64,000 bases of DNA from positions 3,686,001 through 3,750,000 of the forward strand of contig JAXBDG010000002.1 of the NCBI GenBank assembly GCA_036320915.1. The letters run 5' to 3'. The notes under the pieces are model-generated. The model was not told the origin of the DNA and did not search any database. It saw nothing but the letters and a program-made list of their open reading frames with translations. The translations under genes were made by a program, and so were the position numbers. Positions 11,672 to 22,026 of this stretch are shown in pieces. Each line of letters opens with the position of its first letter. Within the stretch, counting starts at the first letter, position 1. The stretch comes from Linnemannia elongata. Lineage: Eukaryota; Mortierellomycota; Mortierellomycetes; Mortierellales; Mortierellaceae.

Positions 11672-14393
11672 TTAGCAAGTAGTGTTGCTCCACTTGGCCT
11701 TGACAAAGTTCAACAACATCGAGTTGGTGTCAACATCACTCCTATAAATACCCGTAGAATAAGTGTTGACAGGGTCCAACTTCTTCAAAATGGGGTTAAC
11801 CAAGTTGGTGAAGTACGACAGCCAAACAACATCAACCAGATCGGTATCCTTCAATCCCGTAGGCAAGGGAGACGAGATATAGTTAGGGGAGTTGACATAA
11901 GGGATAGAAGAGTGGGCCCAGTCATCACCACCGTAACCGTAATCGTCCTTGGTAACGTATCCGGGGGTGAGAGTTGCGTTGCTGGCATAGGCAGGAAGGA
12001 GGATGTTGTCGCCGCGCTTCTGGAAAGGAGCGCCGTTCAAGGCAGCCAGCATCTTGGACGCCATGGAGTAAGGAACGGTGGCGTAGACGAAATCGTTGTG
12101 GAAGGGCGAGACGATGTAGGTGTCGTCGAGGGTGAAAGGGCCCTTGAAGAGATCGAAGCGCTGGGATCCAGAGTTGACGATAACAACACCGGGGTAAGGA
12201 CGCGAGGCGTTGACGACGGCGGTGGGGAGGACCTCGTTGGCGACCAAGTTCAGCAATGAACGGGCGTCAGTGTAAGGGTAGCGGGCGAGGTAGTAATCCT
12301 GGGGGGCACAGCCGATGGTGTTGGACAAGTTCAAGGTCTTGCGAAGCTTGAAGATCTCCTTGGTAATGCTACGGCCCTTCCAGGTATCAAACTTCTGCTT
12401 GGGATGGGCAAGAGAGTGCTTCTTGTAGGTGTAAACGTTGGAGTCGAGGTAGCGACGGGTGACAGTCAAGTTCTTGCCGATACAGTTGGTCTCGACCTTG
12501 CAAGTACGATCACGAATTCCATCAACCGACATCCAGCCCAGAGTCTCCATGAAGCGACCACTGGAAAGACCAAAAGCACGGTTATCGTAGACCTTGAAAT
12601 CACGGACGTGCAAGTGTCCTCCAAGAACAACAATAGGCTTGGAAGGGTGAGCATCACGGATGGCCTTGACGACGGCAGTGGCCTCGGCCCAACGGATAGG
12701 GATATGTCCGACGACGAGGTACATGTCAACATCCTCCTTGAGTGATTTCTGGAACCAGGGGAGGGTGACGGTGAAGTTGGAGGGCTCGACGATGGTGTTG
12801 TTGGCGGCACCGTTGAAGTTGTACAAGAATCCGTAACTCATCACACGAGCTGATGTTTGATTTGGGTTTGAATTTGAGAGAGAGATAGAAAAGGAATAAT
12901 GCGGGGTTAGCAATGATTGTACATTTTCTTGGGTATGTTGTTTGTCAATGGTATGCGGTAATAAAAAAACACCACAGGCATATGTATGTTTGAAAGGAGA
13001 AGTAGACGTACTTCCGAACTTCAGGCGGAACTTGTTGTACAAGTTTCCAATGGGGACGGTCTTGTTGGTCAAGCTGTCCTTAATGAAAACGTTGGAGGTC
13101 TATTGGTAAAAGATGAAAAAAAAAATTGAAAGCGGGGAAAGGAATGAGCAAAAATGTTAGCACGGTATCCTTGTCCATGTAGCACACAAATCAGAAAAAC
13201 GGCGACAAAGGAAAACAGAACAAGGCGAGCAAAAAGGATACATGTCGAAAGGATACGTACCAAGTAACGCTTGCCCCAGCCGGGAACAAAGTCACGGTAG
13301 GTGTTCTCGGCAACTTCGTTGACGTACAACTCGTGGTTTCCGATGGACAAAGCATCGTCTATTGGTCATATTCCGAGAAATAGAGAGAGAGAGCGGTCAG
13401 CATCAATCTTCGTTGTCCATGGTCCCTCTCTGTCTCCGAGTCATTATTCATATGTCCGTGTATGCTTGTGTTTGTTATGGTCGCTTACAGTTGATCTAAA
13501 GAACCGAGAAAGAGGCAAAACGTAAAAAGGTTGTGAGAAAAAAAGAGCAAAAGAAAACAAAAAAAGTGGAGCTCGAAAAAAAATTGGATTACAAGCGCAC
13601 ATGCATGCATAGAATAAGAGCAAGGTATCCCATGCAAGGCCCTCCACCTCTTTTCAGGGGTAAAGAGTGGGGTATGTATGCATGACGTTGTTATTGATCG
13701 CTATTACATTTGTTGCTGGGGAGGGGGTTGTGTTTACCTTCTGGTAGATGGGACGAGTGTACTGTCCATTGACGGGGGTAGCATCTCCAAGACCGTTGCC
13801 GTCGTGCAAGTCTCCAGAGTCGACGACGAGGAGATCCTTGCGGCGGTGGGCGGCCTGCTGGCGCATGTGGTACAGGAACGACGAGAAGTCGCCAAAGTCA
13901 GCCGAGTACGCCGCCTCCTTCGTGTGTCTGTTCGAGAAGGAAGTTGTGATGAGAAATGAAAAGTGAAGGTGGCGTGGAATGTAAGTGGGTGATGATAAAT
14001 TCGGTGTGAAGGGATAGATGTGAGAGGGCGAAGCAAGGGACACGTTCAGAGTTCAATTGTTGATATGAGCGAGGAAGAGATTTTAACTTACCCAGACAAC
14101 CATCCGTGGGTATCTATTGTCCAACAAACAAACAAGAAAAAGAATCACCAAAGGATGGTTAGAAGTATGAACAAATAAGTCAACCGCATCTCAAAAGCAA
14201 ATGGAATGCTAAAGGACATACCGGTGGTGTGGATGATGTTGACATCTCCCCAAGTCAAGGGGCTAAGATCGACAGGGTTGGGCTGGGGAGCACCAGGCTG
14301 GGAACGCTTCTCGATGTGCGAGTCATCATCGTGGCCATGACCATGGGCTGCAACGGCCACGGCCAACAAGGGCAACAGTGCCAAAAAACGCAT
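11672..14393 (-). CDS. Secreted/vacuolar calcineurin-like metallophosphoesterase (5'-nucleotidase-like, yeast YHR202W type)
   Basis: A two-metal phosphoesterase of unknown substrate. Minus-strand exons are 14222-14393, 14092-14113 (22 nt), 13738-13927, 13489-13495 (7 nt), 13261-13358, 13012-13099 and 11672-12849, together 584 residues. The N-terminus MRFLALLPLLAVAVAAHG is a signal peptide, so the protein enters the secretory route. Metal-binding motifs in order: DTHGW (D58, H60), VDSGDLHDG, IGNHELY, VVGHIP and GGHLHVRDF, so all expected ligands are present. Several N-glycosylation sequons follow (NNT, NFT, NLT). The 22-nt exon supplies the first Asp and His. The 7-nt exon restores the frame between PIYQK and YDALSIGNHE. 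All introns are GT-AG. Similarity to the yeast YHR202W family is from recall. Substrate and exact compartment are not shown by the sequence. Confidence 0.92.
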
Positions 14394-16229
14394 TGTTGGT
14401 AGTTGGGTGAGGTGGGCGGGGGGAGGAGGGAGGAGATGAGGAAAGGAGTGGGAGTGGGAGGACTAAAAAAGTAAGACGAAGAAGAAGAAAAAATGAAAAA
14501 GAAGGACGAGGATGTACTCTTTTATAGATACATCCAGTTCTTGTACGAAGAAGAAGTGGAGTGCCATAATGGCGAGGAATGAAGGGGAGGAGTTGCTGGT
14601 GAGAACTGAAGGACGCAGGAGTGAATGGAAAAGTGAGAAAAGAAAGGGCTGGATTGTGATTCGCTGGTGAGAGCCTTTTTCTTAGGAAGCAGACAGGGTA
14701 TTCGGGACAGGAATTGGAGCCAAGGAATTGGAGCCAAAGAACTAGGCCGTCCCTTCAAGCACGTTGTTGCGCTTGGTACTGGGTGCTGGTGCCCTCTAGT
14801 CGCTCTTTCGTTATTGCTTATGCTACAAATGTGCAAGGGATGGGGAGAGAAGGAAAAATAAAAACGCTCTCGTACTATTTTCTGTGGTTTGTTGACTTTT
14901 CTTCTTTGTCGTCTGCATCTTGTGTTCAAGGTAATATGCATGGTCGGATGCCGTGCCAGCCAATAGGATGGCAACTTACAACGGGGAAGACAGGAAAGAA
15001 AACCGTTCGCCCAAAATCTCTCTTGGTGAACAGGCGAGAAGGTGGATGTTTCGTTGATGAAGAGGTGCGGCATGGCAAAGGAACAATAATAATGAACTGC
15101 GACGAGGCACGTCTGTCGTCATCGGTACATTGTCCAGAAAGCCCTCCGCTCCGCGCTTATTATTCCGTGAAGGTAAGCCATTAGAGGTTCATTCTCGAAC
15201 CCACGTTTCTTGATAGGGGTGGGTTGAACAAGCCCTAAGCTAGAATGGTAAGCAGTCTAACATTTGTACAGCATCATTAAGAAAAAAAAAACGATCGCAA
15301 GAAAAAAAATTTGGTCGAAATTACCGCAAGGGAATGGTAATTTGGTGAGCAAACGAATAATGTTAAACAAAAAAACAAAGGGCTCTGTTTCCCTTCATTA
15401 TTCGCCCCTCACCACAACCACGCAATCCCTTTCCTCTCGTGAAAAAGAGCAACAATCAACAGCCTGCAGCAAAGGCAGGGTCAAAGAGAGTAACGAAGGT
15501 CTACGTTACATGTTTGGCAGTCCAACAGTTTGAGTATGAGAGCAAAGAAAAAAAACAAAAAAAAAAACAAGAGATAGGTTAATTGGACGCTTTATGTGAA
15601 CTTTGTCGACCAATGAAAGCACCGGCCATAGACGCGTGAAAACGCTCGTTCGCTGTCCCTGATTTCCTTTGCTCGTTCTTGTGAATTAAAACTCTCTGAC
15701 TTTGGATTTCCTTCCCACAATAACAACTGCAACTGGAGATCGGGCTCAATTCTTCTGCTTCTTTCTTTCTCTTCTTGATGCTCCAGTGGCCGTTGTTTTT
15801 CAGACTTCAGACCTGCCTGGCGTCCATTCCAGCTCCTGCATTCCCTTTGGACACGTTCCATGACAAACCCGCGCTTTTGGCCCAATTACCCGCATCAAGT
15901 TACACTCTATCGATGTTGTTTTTTTTGTCCGATGGATAAAGCAGAGATGAGTGCGAAGAGGAGCGCCCACCTTTTCGCGCAATATCGGAAAGTAAGAATC
16001 CATCCAGGCAGTTCCATTGGATGCGCTTGTTGAACCCCATCGTACAAAACACAAGAGCCGACACTTTTTTTCATGTTACAAAGAAGGAAACATCGATTGC
16101 GTAGTGGTCAATGGTTTGCATTCCTGATGTGTGTTATATTGGTCCAATTGAAAAGTATTGTACAGAAAAAAGAATTAAAGAAGACTATCATACAAAAGTG
16201 TTGGGGATGAGGAGTAATGATGCTTAACT
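14394..16229. other. Intergenic region upstream of the metallophosphoesterase
   Basis: About 1.8 kb lies between two minus-strand genes. It should contain the phosphoesterase promoter; the part next to its ATG (14400-14515) is purine-rich on the plus strand, so CT-rich on the coding strand. A direct repeat of AATTGGAGCCAA(A/G)GAA occurs near 14712-14742. I see no gene; open frames of up to 183 codons look like simple-sequence artefacts. Confidence 0.45.
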
Positions 16230-18749
16230 CTAGTTGAGGAATAGGCGGTTGACGGCGCGCTTGAACTTGAACATGCCACCCTTCTTCTTGGGCAACGCCC
16301 CACCAGGCCCGGCAATGCCATGACCCCAAGGTCGAGCCCGGTACTCCTCCTCATCCTCGTCCTCATCTTCATCATCCTCATCGTCATCCTCAGGTCCCAG
16401 TCGAATGTCAGACTCGTGAGACGCCTCGTACTCGTAGTCGTCATTCTCATAGTCCAACTCATCATCATAGTAAAACTTTGAGTTTTGTCTCTCCTCGTCC
16501 CAGTTAGGGTTACCCACCCAAGGCGCAGTGGTAATGACAACCTCAGCGGGCGTAGGGGTATAAGGTGCGTCATAGTACTTGGCGTCATACTCCGGATCAA
16601 AGTTCTGTGTCTGACCTCTACCGTCCTTGCTGGAGGCCTTCTTGGATTGCTGCAACTTCTTCTTGGCCTTCTTGTCCATGGGTGGAACGGGAGGTGGTGT
16701 CGGTGTACGCTCGATCGTGACAATGGTAATCGTCTCACCAAAGATCACTTTGCGGGGGCCCTTGGACTCTTTGGCGCGAGCACGAGCAATGGGCGTCTTG
16801 AGAAGAGCAGACTTGAGACCACTCGAGGGTGCATATCTTCCAGAGGATCCGTTGGTCGAGACCGGGCCATGGCTGTGAACTCGGGTACGTTCGCTAGTGT
16901 ACGTGGGAGCCTGGCTTGAAGAGCGCGATGAGGCAGAAGGGGGGTGAGTTGAGGTCGACTTGTATCCTGAGCCCGCAAAATCAAGCTGAGATGAAGAGCC
17001 CTGCCCTTGCATGCGATACGGGGTGTCCTGCATCGGAGACGGATGGTAATTGTGATGTTGTTGCGACGACTTTGAATGACTCTGATGGTGATCTGGGCGC
17101 GCCTGAGGTGGCAACGACCGACTGCGCTCCTGAATTTGAGAATACCCATGCTGTTCGTGTCTATGTCCTGGTCCAACCGACTCGTGGCGGTGATACGACG
17201 AATGGCCACCAGAACCCTCTCTCTCATGTCCGTGATGCGACGACGAGTGGCTAGAATGACCATGGCTTGACGACCTCTCCCTTGTGGTCGTAGATGTCGA
17301 TGATGATGTCGTGCGATCGCTGCTGTGAGAATGTCCTGAATGCGAGCCAGGGATTGGAGGTGCTGCCCTGTGTCGATTCATAGTCGCCTCGACGGCATCC
17401 GCAAAGCTACTAATTTGATAGCTGGAGGACTGATGGTGGTGGTCAAGCGAGAGTTGCGGTGACTGAGAGGCGGTACTCTGATTGCTGCTGCGATTGTTCG
17501 AGGCATAGTTGTTGTTGTTGTTGTTGTTGTTGGTGTTGTTGTGATGAATACGCCTGGAGTTGTCCTTAAGAGGCGGCTCAGGACGATACTCTTTGAGATC
17601 CGAGAGCGAGCCATTATTGTGGGTCCATGGTCCAGAGTGAGAGCTTTGTTGGGAGGTGGTGGATGAGGATGCAACACGCGAGGAGTGACCCGACTCTACT
17701 GCATCCTTGGGCGGAGGAGGAGGCCGCTTGGTGTATGCTCGCGTGGTGGTTGAGGCTGGTGATTGGCTAGGAGAAGCAGAGGGCGTAGCCAATTTCGAGA
17801 GCGAATCGTGGCTCTCCCTAGAAGGGCCGGCGTGCAGGTACATGTTGAACTTTGCGGTCGCAGGGTTGACTGGTGACGGCGTGAAGGATGAGGAGGGCGC
17901 CGGAGACGGTCCAGAGGCACTGTTATTCCGACTGCGTGTCCTGCTCGAGTCAATCGACGAATCCTGACCCAAAGATGCGGCCAATCCGGCTACTCCTGTT
18001 CCTGCTCCTCGTCTTGGTGGGGGGGCCACGGGAAGGAGAGACGAGCGGGAGCTGGGTGGAGTGGGTAATTGGTCGTTTGAGGATGTCCTCCAGTCTGGGG
18101 TCGAAATGGGTGAGGGTGCTCCGGGGGAGGAAGGATTGTCGTCGTCGTCGTCCGAGTTGCAGTATTTATCAAGGATGTCGCCAAAATAACTCTCCTCGTC
18201 GTCCTCGTCCACGTCGTTCAATTGGAGGGCTGGTTCCTGATGGGTCCTTGTCGAGGAGATGCCCTGGGTAAGGCTGACAGAGGGTGGTCGAGAGGAAGAC
18301 TTTTTAGGGAGTTGGCGTATGCTCTCCTGGAGTTTTGTTTCAGTGAGGGTCTCGATCTCGTCTGCTGGTGGAATGATTCGAAAGTCTCGATTCAACCTCC
18401 TGTTGGGTCTTGGTGGCTCAGGGAGATCCTTGTCGGAGGGTGCAGCAACCCTGCGGCCATCTTTATGATTGGTGTTTGGGAGGGATGAGTGAGAAGAGTT
18501 GTCGTGTAATGAGATCTGCGAGAGAGAGGAGCCGAGGGAGGTTGCTGATGTCGTTGGATCAGGGACGGCACGACGTGCACGCTGTGGTCGTTGGGGAGGA
18601 GGATAGCTGCTGTCTGTTGTGTTGGATGAAGTTGAGTATCTGTTTGTATTGTTGTAGCTACTGCTGCTGTAGCCGCTGTTGCTGCTGTTGTTGCTGTAGT
18701 GGTGGTGGTGCCTTGCAGCAGCATGCTCTGGTGGGTAGTGCCCGGACAT
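16230..18749 (-). CDS. Large intrinsically disordered protein, unrecognised
   Basis: A single uninterrupted exon of 839 codons starting MSGHYPPEHAAARHHHHY. I do not recognise a family. Most of the protein is low complexity: Ser/His-rich at the start, a poly-Asn run (about 17510-17545), and Ser/His/Gly and Ser/Pro stretches. The C-terminal third looks more constrained. It has RKVIFGETITIVTIERTPTP, then a Lys-rich stretch, Tyr-rich acidic sequence (DPEYDAKYYDAPY), a long Asp/Glu run and a basic end, KKKGGMFKFKRAVNRLFLN. The order acidic run then basic amphipathic tail might suit binding to a membrane or partner protein, but that is inference. Its length without stops and its codon use support a real gene. 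No signal peptide or membrane segment is seen. Confidence 0.8.
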   Translation of the reverse strand: MSGHYPPEHAAARHHHHYSNNSSNSGYSSSSYNNTNRYSTSSNTTDSSYPPPQRPQRARRAVPDPTTSATSLGSSLSQISLHDNSSHSSLPNTNHKDGRRVAAPSDKDLPEPPRPNRRLNRDFRIIPPADEIETLTETKLQESIRQLPKKSSSRPPSVSLTQGISSTRTHQEPALQLNDVDEDDEESYFGDILDKYCNSDDDDDNPSSPGAPSPISTPDWRTSSNDQLPTPPSSRSSLLPVAPPPRRGAGTGVAGLAASLGQDSSIDSSRTRSRNNSASGPSPAPSSSFTPSPVNPATAKFNMYLHAGPSRESHDSLSKLATPSASPSQSPASTTTRAYTKRPPPPPKDAVESGHSSRVASSSTTSQQSSHSGPWTHNNGSLSDLKEYRPEPPLKDNSRRIHHNNTNNNNNNNNYASNNRSSNQSTASQSPQLSLDHHHQSSSYQISSFADAVEATMNRHRAAPPIPGSHSGHSHSSDRTTSSSTSTTTRERSSSHGHSSHSSSHHGHEREGSGGHSSYHRHESVGPGHRHEQHGYSQIQERSRSLPPQARPDHHQSHSKSSQQHHNYHPSPMQDTPYRMQGQGSSSQLDFAGSGYKSTSTHPPSASSRSSSQAPTYTSERTRVHSHGPVSTNGSSGRYAPSSGLKSALLKTPIARARAKESKGPRKVIFGETITIVTIERTPTPPPVPPMDKKAKKKLQQSKKASSKDGRGQTQNFDPEYDAKYYDAPYTPTPAEVVITTAPWVGNPNWDEERQNSKFYYDDELDYENDDYEYEASHESDIRLGPEDDDEDDEDEDEDEEEYRARPWGHGIAGPGGALPKKKGGMFKFKRAVNRLFLN

Positions 18750-19208
18750 TAAAAATGGTGTGTGTGATAGTGTGTGTTTGTTTTTCTTTTAAGAATATAC
18801 GCAGACAGGGGAGGAGCAAAAGTGATGATGACGAGATGAAGAAGGGAGATGGAGAGCAGGAGGGAATGAGATAGCGGGAAAGAGAAGAGTGGATGAGGAA
18901 TGAAAGAAAGAAGTGAAGGAAAAGAGGAGAGAGTGAGTCTGTTGGTGATGGGTGAGGTATGGATGAGATCCAAAGGGAGTGAGGGAAGGGATCTTCCTCT
19001 TGTTTCTTGTTTCTTGTTTTCTCTTCTTGCACTTCTAGTACATATAAATTTAAATCCGTACGGAGTGTACGAGAGCAAAAAAAAAAAAAAAAAAAAGGTC
19101 AAGACCACTGTGGTACCAGGGGTAAACAGAGTGGGTGCCACCTGTTTCTGAACATGCAAAATATGCAATTAATATTTTATGGCAATTTAAAGTCGTGTTG
19201 ATTATGAT

Positions 19209-19209
<1 letters not shown>

Positions 19210-19251
<42 letters not shown>
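19210..19251. repeat. (TTG)n microsatellite
   Basis: About 14 perfect copies of a TTG/GTT unit in non-coding DNA. Confidence 0.9.
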
Positions 19252-19252
<1 letters not shown>

Positions 19253-20574
19253 CGTTTGTTTCGTGGTTGTGGTGGAAGGATATTGTGATGGCAGGAAGTA
19301 AAAAGTCAGATAGCTACCACACATACATCTGAACCTTCTTGGTCCTATTATTTCTTCGCATTCATGTTACCGTTGTTCATCTCGTTTATCTCAAAGTGAA
19401 GCCTCTGGCCAAGCTCTTCCAAAGGATAGATGTCAAAGTCGAATCGTCACTCTGCTGCTGGACAAGGTCCATCTGAAAAATCTCTGCTCAATTTACGTTG
19501 CGCCCTCTTCTCGTAGTATCTTCCTCTTCCCGCCCTCCCTTTGCCTTCTCTCTCTCCCCTTGCGACAATCAATTGCAATAACTATGAGACACAGTCAGGC
19601 AGATAGACGAGAGTGAAAGTTACTTCAGCTCAGTTTTCATGGACAGAAAAGGGAACAGACAGAGAGTGCATGGCGGCGTATTCATTGACACATACACCTT
19701 TATTTCTTTTATTTCGCAACGGAAAGCAATTGCCAGGAAAGAGTGCTCACTACCTTTTCCTTTTCTTCTCATGTGTACGTACGTGTATCATAATATCAGG
19801 GTCGTGTACCTGTCTGTTGACACCTGCGAAGGAATACGCACGCGAGTCACTCACCCAATTCACCCAATTCCTTGTTGACAAAGTACTACGCTGTGCCCCA
19901 TTCCAAAGTTGGTCGTGAATGGACAGTGCGTTTGGAAACCCAGGGATGAGAGTTGTGTTTGAGGGCAAGAAAACAAGGGACTTGTAGCCCTCTGTTAGCC
20001 TGACAAAAGGAGAGGCAACTGTGCCTGTGCCCAAAGAGACAGGGACAAGGTCAACCCTTATTGAAGAGGAAGGGTGTGTAGTACTTGATTGTTTTCCATG
20101 CCATGGCAATACCATTTTGTCTTCATTATTATAGTAACGGCAATGAATGCGCCGCCCTCTCCTTCCTGATTATGTTTTTCTGTGTCCAACCCTAAGTCTA
20201 TCTGTTCCTATTCAAATTCAAACCGCGCGTTGCGCCACCATTTTTTTTGTTTTTTTTTGTCCGACATGGCCAAGTACTTAAGAACAACATCGCCCACTGT
20301 CTCTTTTTGCTTCTTTCTTTTTTCCTTTTTCCTTACCACCTTCATCCCCATCCACCACTCACTCTTTCTCTTCTGTTGCACAGTCATCGGGATATACTCA
20401 AATTGACACAGATACGGCAAAGCAAGGAAGTAGGAAGCAGTATCGCATCTCTATCACAGACGCCCGTCATCCTCCGCTCTCTGCAGGCTGCACACGTGTC
20501 TTTATCCCACCCATCCTCCCTCATCCTCTCATCCGCATCATCCACTGCACCTTCGAGCACACAGTGCATCTGTG

Positions 20575-20603
20575 TACATACATACATACATACATACATA
20601 CAT
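20575..20603. repeat. (ACAT)n microsatellite
   Basis: About seven tandem copies of the tetranucleotide ACAT in non-coding DNA. Confidence 0.9.
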
Positions 20604-22026
20604 TCACTTGCTCAAAGAAACGCTGCTTTTGTTTGTTTGTTTGTTTGCTTGCTCTTGTTCATCGTTGCATTCGTTCTTTGGCTACGACATTCTTCGACTT
20701 CGCCTGGTTGCTCCAGAAAACGATCGTCGTTCCAAGCCAAGATCCTTATTATTGCTACTGTTGCGTTTGTGACATCAGAGTAAAGCAAAGCAAAGCAAAG
20801 CAAAGTAAGCGAAGCAACGAACAGATTTCTATCGCTCCTCTTCCATCTTCCTCCTTTTTCACCCCTCACACTTGTACGACTCTTCCTTCTTCCTTAATCT
20901 TCTTATCCACCCCTCTTCCCCTCTTCATTCTGTCTCTTTTTTGTATCCCTTTTAGCCCCTTCTTCTTTTTTTTTTCTCGCTACGAATTGCCCGTCATGGT
21001 CATGATGCCCACCCCCTTTTAAAAGCTGCTTCATTTTTTATGTACGTTCGCTGTTGATGTTGCTGTTCGTACATTTTCTGCTTCACCCCCTTAGACATTG
21101 ACTCTTTTTTTGTCCCGTCTTTGTGTTTGTCTTTGTCTCTTTGTTGAACGCAAGATCAAATACCCTTTTCACTTTCTTCCATCACTCTTCTCCCTACTTG
21201 TTCACTCACTTCTCTCATTGTAATGTGGCATTAAGGACTGATGCACCATTGACACCAATCCCGTGATCACTACTGATCTTTATTTCCACTCTCATTTCCC
21301 CCTCTCTCGCCCACTTTTTTTTTTTTTTCGCCCACTTTCGTCTTTTTTTGTGTGCCTTCTGGGGACTTTTTTTTTTTCTTTCTTTGCGTATTTGTCCCTT
21401 AGTCCTCTTTCTCTCTCTCTCTCTCTCTGCCCTCGTCCTTCTTCGTCCGTACACTACTTATTCCCCTCCCTTTCGCTTCCCTTCTCCTTCCTTTCTCCTT
21501 ACCCCTCTCTCCCACTCCTCCTACTCCCATTCACTCTTGCTCATTTCAACGCCCTCTTCTCTGTCCCTCCCTCGCCGCTAGCTCATTCTCATTCGCCGTA
21601 CCTGTATCTCTGTCTAGCACACACCGCCGAGAGACTGCTCTTTTTTCTCTCTTCCTGAGCACCGCAGCACATACCTACTTTGCTCCTCTTCTTTCACCAT
21701 TGCACCTCGCAAACCAGCACTTCTCCTCCACAAACAAACACACAAATACAACCACCTTCAGGCAATCCTCTACCCTCGACGGCAATTCACCTTGCTCCTC
21801 CATCGCCATCAACGCACTCTCCAAAGGACCTTTCAAGAACGCGGACTGCTTTCTTTCTTCCGAACCTTTTTTTTTTTTTTTTTTTCTTGTATTACTTTGG
21901 GACGACCGCCCCTTTGTCCGACCATCCTCCCTCCTTCGTGCTCTTCGGCATCTTATCCTCCGCAACTGCAACAACAAACCAGCACCTTCTCCCCTTCCTT
22001 TACTCGACTCGTAAACTCTACAACGC

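Larger units (their letters stand above)
18750..22026. promoter_or_regulatory. Large divergent intergenic region, microsatellite-rich
   Basis: 3.3 kb separates two genes transcribed away from each other, so both promoters and possibly a long leader lie here. It holds a GTT repeat (19210-19251), an ACAT repeat (20575-20603), an AGCAA-type repeat (20780-20805) and long CT tracts (21280-21560) before the plus-strand gene. A 122-codon minus frame at 19750-20115 has no recognisable domain. I see no gene I can support. Confidence 0.45.
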
